From NCBI GenBank assembly GCA_036384655.1, contig DASVLX010000098.1:1-64000 (forward strand): a DNA stretch of 64,000 nt, in the 5' to 3' direction. Origin of the DNA: DASVLX01 sp036384655. GTDB lineage: Bacteria; Actinomycetota; Actinomycetes; Mycobacteriales; Pseudonocardiaceae. Below are positions 58,992-64,000 of the stretch, piece after piece. Numbering within the stretch: position 1 is the stretch's first letter; the number at the start of each line of letters is the position of its first letter. The position numbers and the translations under genes are program-made. Below the pieces are notes generated by a model. That model was not told where the DNA came from and did no database searches. It saw only the letters and a program-made list of their open reading frames with translations.

Positions 58992-60050
58992 GTGCTCATC
59001 TCCCAGCGACCTACGCTGATCGAGGAACCGATCGGCGAGATGCGCTCCCGGTTCGTCATCGAGCCACTGGAGCCAGGTTTCGGCTACACGCTCGGCAATT
59101 CGCTGCGGCGCACCCTGCTGTCGTCCATCCCGGGCGCGGCGGTGACCAGCATCCGGATTGACGGCGTGTTGCACGAGTTCACCACGGTGCCGGGCGTCAA
59201 GGAGGACGTCACTGACGTCATCCTGAACCTCAAGGAGCTGGTGGTCAGCTCCGAGGAGGACGAGCCGGTCACCATGTACCTGCGCAAGCAGGGCCCGGGC
59301 GAGGTGACCGCCGGCGACATCGTGCCGCCGGCCGGTGTGACCGTGCACAACCCGGACCTGCACATCGCGACCCTGAATGGCAAGGGCAAGCTGGAGATCG
59401 AGCTCGTCGTGGAGCGCGGTCGCGGTTACGTTCCGGCGGTGCAGAACAAGCAGGCCGGTGCCGAGATTGGCCGGATTCCGGTCGACTCGATCTACTCGCC
59501 GGTGCTCAAGGTGACCTACAAGGTTGAGGCCACCCGTGTCGAGCAGCGCACGGACTTCGACAAGTTGGTCTTGGACGTGGAGACCAAGCCGTCGATCACG
59601 CCTCGGGACGCGGTCGCGTCGTCCGGCAAGACCCTGGTCGAGCTGTTCGGCCTGGCCCGCGAGCTGAACGTGGATGCCGAGGGCATCGAGATCGGCCCGT
59701 CGCCGGCGGAGGCGGACACCATCGCCGCGTTCGCGATGCCGATCGAGGACCTGGACCTCACGGTGCGGTCGTACAACTGCCTCAAGCGCGAGGGCATCCA
59801 CACCGTGGGCGAGCTGGTCTCGCGCAGCGAGGCGGACCTGCTCGACATCCGCAACTTCGGTGCCAAGTCCATCGACGAGGTCAAGATGAAGCTGGTTGGC
59901 CTCGGCCTGGCGCTGAAGGACAGCCCGCCCGGGTTTGACCCGTCCGTGGCGGCGCAGGACTACCCAGCGGATGGTTGGGGCGGCGATGACACGTCCCTGG
60001 ACAACGGCCACGACGACGGCCAGGACTACGCAGAGACCGAGCAGCTCTGA
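58992..60050 (+). CDS. rpoA: RNA polymerase subunit alpha
   Basis: 352 residues from GTG (LISQRPTLIEEPI). N-terminal dimerisation domain with LGNSLRRTLLSSIPGAAV; C-terminal domain with VRSYNCLKREGIHTVGEL and RNFGAKSIDEVKMKL. An acidic Asp/Gly-rich tail ends it. Confidence 0.98.
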   Translation: MLISQRPTLIEEPIGEMRSRFVIEPLEPGFGYTLGNSLRRTLLSSIPGAAVTSIRIDGVLHEFTTVPGVKEDVTDVILNLKELVVSSEEDEPVTMYLRKQGPGEVTAGDIVPPAGVTVHNPDLHIATLNGKGKLEIELVVERGRGYVPAVQNKQAGAEIGRIPVDSIYSPVLKVTYKVEATRVEQRTDFDKLVLDVETKPSITPRDAVASSGKTLVELFGLARELNVDAEGIEIGPSPAEADTIAAFAMPIEDLDLTVRSYNCLKREGIHTVGELVSRSEADLLDIRNFGAKSIDEVKMKLVGLGLALKDSPPGFDPSVAAQDYPADGWGGDDTSLDNGHDDGQDYAETEQL

Positions 60051-60110
60051 GTCACTGTCCGTCCGTTGTGGACGGCGTGGAACAGGGCGCAGCGTTACGA
60101 GGAGCAACCG

Positions 60111-60650
60111 ATGCCGACCCCGACCAAGGGTGCCCGCCTAGGCGGGTCCCCGGCGCACGAGCAGGCGATTCTGGCCAACCTGGCCACCTCGCTGTTCGAG
60201 CACGGCCGGATCACCACCACCGAGGCGAAGGCGCGACGGCTGCGGCCGTTCGCCGAGCGGCTGATCACCAAGGCCAAGCACGCCGACCTGCACAACCGCC
60301 GTCAGGTGCTGCGGGTCATCCGTGACAAGGACGTGGTGCACAAGCTGTTCGCCGAGATCGCCCCGTTCTTCGCCGACCGCGAGGGTGGCTACACCCGGAT
60401 CACCAAGACCCTGCCACGCAAGGGCGACAACGCCGACATGGCGGTGATCGCTCTGGTGGCCGAGAAGACGGCGACCGCGGAAGCCGAGGCCGCACGCCGA
60501 AGCCGCCCGGCGGCTGAGGCCGTGCCAGCACCGGTGGAGGAGGCCCCGGAGGTTGAGGCCACCGAGGCCGAGGCCACCACGGAGGCCGAGGCCACCGAGG
60601 CCACCGAGGCTGACGAACCGGCCGAGCCCACCGCGAAGGACGAGTCCTGA
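60111..60650 (+). CDS. rplQ: 50S ribosomal protein L17 with acidic extension
   Basis: 179 residues. The L17 core (GARLGGSPAHEQAILANLA to YTRITKTLPRKGDNADMAVI) is followed by about 55 residues of Glu/Ala/Thr repeats (EATEATEADEPAEPT). Its stop overlaps the presumed truA start. Confidence 0.97.
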   Translation: MPTPTKGARLGGSPAHEQAILANLATSLFEHGRITTTEAKARRLRPFAERLITKAKHADLHNRRQVLRVIRDKDVVHKLFAEIAPFFADREGGYTRITKTLPRKGDNADMAVIALVAEKTATAEAEAARRSRPAAEAVPAPVEEAPEVEATEAEATTEAEATEATEADEPAEPTAKDES

Positions 60651-61519
60651 CAACAGCACCATCGGATGAGCCCGCCGCTCCCATCCGGGATGGCGGGCTC
60701 ATCCGCGTCAGGCTCGACTTCGGCTATGACGGCACCGACTTCTCCGGTTGGGCCAAGCAACCCGGCCGGCGCACCGTGCAGGGCGAGCTGGAGAGGGTGC
60801 TGGCCCTGCATTCCCCCGGCCGCCGGCCGCCGGACACATTGGTCGTCGCCGGGCGAACGGATGCTGGCGTACACGCCCGTGACCAGGTGGCGCATATCGA
60901 TGTGGCGCCCGGGCCAAGTGGCGAACTCGCGGACCTGGACCGGATGGTGTACCGGTGGAACCGGATGCTGCCTCCGGACGTGCGGGTTTTCTCCGCGCGT
61001 GTCGTGCCGGCCGCGTTCGATGCGCGGTTCTCCGCGCTGCGGCGGCACTACCTGTACCGCATCGCGGACGATCTGCCGCGCACGCATCCGTTGCTGCGCC
61101 GGGACACCCTGATCTGGTTCCGCGGTCTGGACATCGACGCGATGAACGCGGCATCCGCGAAACTGCTCGGCGAGCACGACTTCGTCGCGTTCTGCAAGCG
61201 GCGCGAGGGCGCCACGAGCATCCGGGATCTTCAGCGGCTGGAATGGATCCGCGGCGGCGACGGCGTTCTCTCCGGCTACGTCACGGCGGACGCATTCTGC
61301 CACTCTATGGTACGCAGCCTGGTCGGCGCGTTGATCGCGGTCGGCGAGGGCCGGCGCCCGGTGGACTGGCCGGAATCCCTGCTTTCCGCCACGGAACGAC
61401 CGAGTTCGGTGGCCGTGGCGTCGGCGCATGCGTTGACACTGCTGGGCGTGGACTACCCGCCGGACGACCAACTCGCCGCCCGCGCCGAGCGCACCCGCAA
61501 CCTGCGGGTCGCGCAGTAG
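60647..61519 (+). CDS. truA: tRNA pseudouridine synthase A, apparent CTG start
   Basis: 290 residues if started at the CTG (60647) in the CTGA overlap with rplQ; AAGGA at 60636 is 6 bases upstream. The conserved N-terminus VRLDFGYDGTDFSGWAKQPG lies before the first GTG (60776), so that GTG cannot be the true start. The catalytic Asp is Asp72 in GRTDAGVHA. It makes pseudouridine at positions 38-40 of tRNA anticodon arms. Confidence 0.88.
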   Translation: MTTAPSDEPAAPIRDGGLIRVRLDFGYDGTDFSGWAKQPGRRTVQGELERVLALHSPGRRPPDTLVVAGRTDAGVHARDQVAHIDVAPGPSGELADLDRMVYRWNRMLPPDVRVFSARVVPAAFDARFSALRRHYLYRIADDLPRTHPLLRRDTLIWFRGLDIDAMNAASAKLLGEHDFVAFCKRREGATSIRDLQRLEWIRGGDGVLSGYVTADAFCHSMVRSLVGALIAVGEGRRPVDWPESLLSATERPSSVAVASAHALTLLGVDYPPDDQLAARAERTRNLRVAQ

Positions 61520-61523
61520 TCGC

Positions 61524-61569
61524 GTCAACCACGGCTTGACGGTGCAGCTGGCGTCAACGTAGCCTTGAC
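61524..61569 (+). promoter_or_regulatory. Twin palindromic operator over a leaderless promoter
   Basis: GTCAACCACGGCTTGAC (61524-61540) and GTCAACGTAGCCTTGAC (61553-61569) both have GTCAA/TTGAC arms around 7 bases. TTGACG (61536-61541) and TAGCCT (61560-61565) form a promoter with an 18-base spacer. The ATG lies 7 bases after the -10, so the mRNA is probably leaderless. Each palindrome covers one promoter element, suggesting repression. Confidence 0.7.
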
Positions 61570-61571
61570 GC

Positions 61572-62270
61572 ATGAGCGCATTCAATATCGACCTCGCCGA
61601 GCTCATCGTCGGTGTGGAATCGGACTTCCCGGGCGCCGAACCGCTGGCCCTCATCACGCAGGCCCAGTCCAGGGCCCGGCAGCTCGGCGAACTCGGCGAC
61701 CAGCTGGTCGGCCATTTCGTCGACCAGGCCAGGGCCGCCGGGGCATCGTGGAGCCAGATCGGCGATGCCATCGGTGTTTCCAAACAGGCCGCACAGCAGC
61801 GCTGGGTGTCACCGACCCTGCAGAGGTTCACCCCACGCGCTCGCAACGTCCTGGTGGCGGCGCAGGAACGGGCGCGGACCGACCGCGTGGCCCAGGTTGG
61901 CACCGAGCAGCTGTTGTTCGGCCTGTTCAGTGAACCAGAGGGGCTGGCAGGCATGGCACTGGCGGAACTCGGTGGCTCGCTGGACACGGTGCGGCAGGCC
62001 GTTGAGGCTCGGATGCCAGCCGGCGACACCGAGATCAAAGGACATATCCCGTTCGGGGCGCAGGGCAAGTCCGTGCTCAAGCAGGCGGTCAAGGAAGCCC
62101 TGGATCTCGACCACAACTATGTCGGCACCGAGCATCTGCTGCTGGCTCTACTGAGTACGGAAGGGCTGGCCCGGCAGATCCTGGGCAACCTGGGCATCAG
62201 TTACGACGCGGCGCGCGATCTGCTTGTGGAACGGCTGGCTGAAATCGTCAGGCAGCGCTCGCAGTCTTGA
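61572..62270 (+). CDS. Helix-turn-helix / double Clp-N domain protein
   Basis: 232 residues. Residues about 35-80 contain an HTH-like pattern (ASWSQIGDAIGVSKQAAQQRW). Residues 85-225 resemble the N-terminal domain of ClpA/ClpC: two repeats with VGTEQLLFGLF and VGTEHLLLALLS. There is no ATPase domain. It could sense or deliver Clp substrates, or regulate its own promoter through the palindromes (inference). No Shine-Dalgarno is seen, as expected for a leaderless gene. Its 3' end overlaps the opposing gene by 23 bases. Confidence 0.8.
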   Translation: MSAFNIDLAELIVGVESDFPGAEPLALITQAQSRARQLGELGDQLVGHFVDQARAAGASWSQIGDAIGVSKQAAQQRWVSPTLQRFTPRARNVLVAAQERARTDRVAQVGTEQLLFGLFSEPEGLAGMALAELGGSLDTVRQAVEARMPAGDTEIKGHIPFGAQGKSVLKQAVKEALDLDHNYVGTEHLLLALLSTEGLARQILGNLGISYDAARDLLVERLAEIVRQRSQS

Positions 62271-63129
62271 TCGCCGACTCGACGGCGCGGGCTTCGGCGG
62301 CCTCCCCGGCGGCGTTGGGGTGCACCGCCACCGCGCCATTCGCCCCGATGAGCGGCTCGATCCAGCGAACTCCCGGCGCCTGGCAGGCATCGTGGCCGAT
62401 GGTGGGCGTGTAGGTGTCCACAAAGGAGACACCATTCTGTTCGGCCTCGGTGCGTAGCATGGAGTTGAGCTGGGTCTCCAGCCGGTTGAGGAACGCGATA
62501 TCACCGTTGGCGATCGGCATGGCCGGATAGCATCCGCCGCTCTGCGGCACCACATCGGGATAACCCACAAGGAAAACGTTTGCGTGTGGGGAGCGACTGT
62601 GAATCTCCCGCAGGGCGGCGCCGATCGCGCCGGCATCGGAGCTGATGTCGCTGGCCAGTGAGTCGCCGAACAGCTTCTCGCAGGGCGCGCCGTGGCTCAC
62701 CCCGACCTCGCCGGCGAGGCCGACCAGGCTGCATTTTTCAAGCACGTGTCCGAAAAACCCGTTGTCGTTGCCGCCGATGCCGATGGTGACCACCGACGTC
62801 GTCGAGGTCAGCGCGTCGAACTGCGGTGGCACACCACGATGCTGCGCGGTCGTCATGTCCGATGTGGTCGCACCGCCGCAGGTGACATCGGTCAGCTGGT
62901 AGCCATCGACGGCTGCCACGAGATGCGGGTAGTTGGCGGCCGACCGCGCGCAGATCAGCGGCGCGTCTGGCGCCAACGGTGGCACTCCCGAGCCGGCGCT
63001 GTAGGAATCGCCCAACGCCACGTAGCCTGGCGTGGCCGCCTGGGCGGTTCCCGCACCCACCACCGTGGTCAGCACCGCCGTGAGGGCACCGACCACCGCT
63101 ACCGACCGTCGGCCGGGAAGTGCTCGCAT
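62248..63129 (-). CDS. Secreted SGNH/GDSL hydrolase
   Basis: 293 residues from the ATG 6 bases after GGAGG; longer starts lack this spacing. Signal peptide RALPGRRSVAVVGALTAVL ending near AQA. The SGNH blocks are GDSYSAG (nucleophile Ser), TCGGATTSDM, GIGGNDNG and a late GHDACQ with the Asp/His region. Six Cys suggest three disulfides, as in SEST-type esterases. The likely role is an extracellular lipase or esterase; the substrate is unknown. Confidence 0.88.
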   Translation of the reverse strand: MRALPGRRSVAVVGALTAVLTTVVGAGTAQAATPGYVALGDSYSAGSGVPPLAPDAPLICARSAANYPHLVAAVDGYQLTDVTCGGATTSDMTTAQHRGVPPQFDALTSTTSVVTIGIGGNDNGFFGHVLEKCSLVGLAGEVGVSHGAPCEKLFGDSLASDISSDAGAIGAALREIHSRSPHANVFLVGYPDVVPQSGGCYPAMPIANGDIAFLNRLETQLNSMLRTEAEQNGVSFVDTYTPTIGHDACQAPGVRWIEPLIGANGAVAVHPNAAGEAAEARAVESAIKTASAA

Positions 63130-63233
63130 CGCCATCCTCCGCACCGTTCGGCGCGCAGGATCGCGCGCGGGCAAGGTCGACAATATCGCCCGCCCGCCGG
63201 CTTGGCTCGATCAGTTTTCTGGCTGTGGATAGA

Positions 63234-64000
63234 TCAGTGCTGTGGATGGGTGATCTCGGACCAGCCCTCGACTTCCTCTGGCAGCCGGCTACTCGGACCG
63301 ATGTACTGCGCGGACGGCCGGACTAGGCGGCCGGTGCGCTTCTGCTCCATGATGTGCGCGCACCACCCGGCAGTCCGGGCACAGGTGAACATCGCCGGCA
63401 TCATGTGCGGCGGCACCTGAGCGAAGTCCAGGATCACCGCTGCCCAGAACTCGACGTTCGTCTCGATCGGACGATCCGGGCGGCGCTCCCGCAGCTCGGT
63501 CAGGGCGGCCTGCTCCAGCGCGGCGGCGGCCTCGTAACGGGCGGCGCCCAGCTCCTTGCAGGTGCGCCGCAGCACTCGGGCCCTCGGGTCCTCCGCCCGG
63601 TACACCCGGTGGCCGAAGCCCATCAGCCGGTCGCCGCGGTCCAGGATGCCGGATACGACCTTGTGTGCGTCGCCGGTCCGCTCCACCTCTTCGATCATCG
63701 GCAGCACCCGGGCCGGCGCGCCGCCGTGCAGCGGGCCGGACATCGCGCCGATGGCGCCCGACAGGCAGGCGGCCACGTCGGCGCCGGTCGAGGCGATCAC
63801 CCGGGCGGTGAACGTGGACGCGTTCAGCCCATGCTCGGCGGCCGACACCCAGTACGCGTCCACCGCGCGAACATGCTCCGGGTCGGGCTCACCGCGCCAG
63901 CGGACCATGAACCTTTCGGTGATCGTGCGGCACTCGTCGATCCGCTTCTGCGGCACGGCCGGCTGGCCGATGCCACGGGCGGACTGCGCCACGTAGGACA
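63234..64000 (-). CDS. Citrate synthase-like protein, C-terminal part (runs off the window)
   Basis: At least 255 residues; the 5' end lies beyond 64000 and the frame is open to the edge. It shows the citrate synthase core: the His in SAAEHGLNAST, GAIGAMSGPLHGGAP, and FGHRVYRAEDPR. The position of the third catalytic residue, usually Asp in NVDF, is Glu here (TNVEFWAAVILDF). It could be a citrate or 2-methylcitrate synthase paralog. Confidence 0.88.
   Translation of the reverse strand, partial: SYVAQSARGIGQPAVPQKRIDECRTITERFMVRWRGEPDPEHVRAVDAYWVSAAEHGLNASTFTARVIASTGADVAACLSGAIGAMSGPLHGGAPARVLPMIEEVERTGDAHKVVSGILDRGDRLMGFGHRVYRAEDPRARVLRRTCKELGAARYEAAAALEQAALTELRERRPDRPIETNVEFWAAVILDFAQVPPHMMPAMFTCARTAGWCAHIMEQKRTGRLVRPSAQYIGPSSRLPEEVEGWSEITHPQH

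Noticed and set aside
60776..61519. truA starting at GTG 60776
   Set aside because: It would delete the conserved YDGTDFSGW region of the enzyme family.

Overview
The window is 64 kb of very GC-rich chromosome from an actinomycete. The gene order, the frequent GTG starts and the ATGA-type overlaps fit the order Pseudonocardiales best, but nothing here fixes the genus. It is the main ribosomal-protein / RNA-polymerase region: tRNA-Tyr; a TauE/SafE-type exporter; a membrane GGDEF-EAL protein; tRNA-Thr, tRNA-Met, rpmG, hadA-hadB, tRNA-Trp, secE, nusG, rplA; rplJ-rplL; rpoB-rpoC; rpsL-rpsG-fusA-tuf; the S10 and spc operons; secY-adk-map; and the alpha operon from infA to truA. It ends with a Clp-N/HTH protein, a secreted SGNH hydrolase and the 3' part of a citrate-synthase-like gene.

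Three blocks interrupt the housekeeping genes. (1) Between rplL and rpoB lies a complete Mce lipid-import operon: the MceG-type ATPase, two YrbE permeases, MceA to MceF and two Mce-associated membrane proteins, with most junctions overlapping. (2) Between rpoC and rpsL, on the minus strand, lie two tandem paralogous cassettes. Each encodes EspC-like and WXG-like type VII secretion substrates, a small partner protein and a large protein with an internally repeated, possibly PH-like domain. A YbaB/EbfC-like gene follows. The two cassettes share an identical 79-bp block covering the presumed leader and first codons. In one the secretion domains are fused, in the other they are two genes. No secretion ATPase or channel gene is present. 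(3) A divergently placed proline-rich membrane protein separates rplA from rplJ.

The most unusual points are these. rplK (L11) is missing from between nusG and rplA, and an RNA fold that looks like the L1 operator now lies directly before rplA. truA has no ATG/GTG/TTG that would include its conserved N-terminus and apparently starts at a CTG overlapping the rplQ stop. Two 17-bp palindromes sit on the -35 and -10 of an apparently leaderless Clp-N/HTH gene. Functional calls rest on reading the translated sequences by eye; no database search was run.
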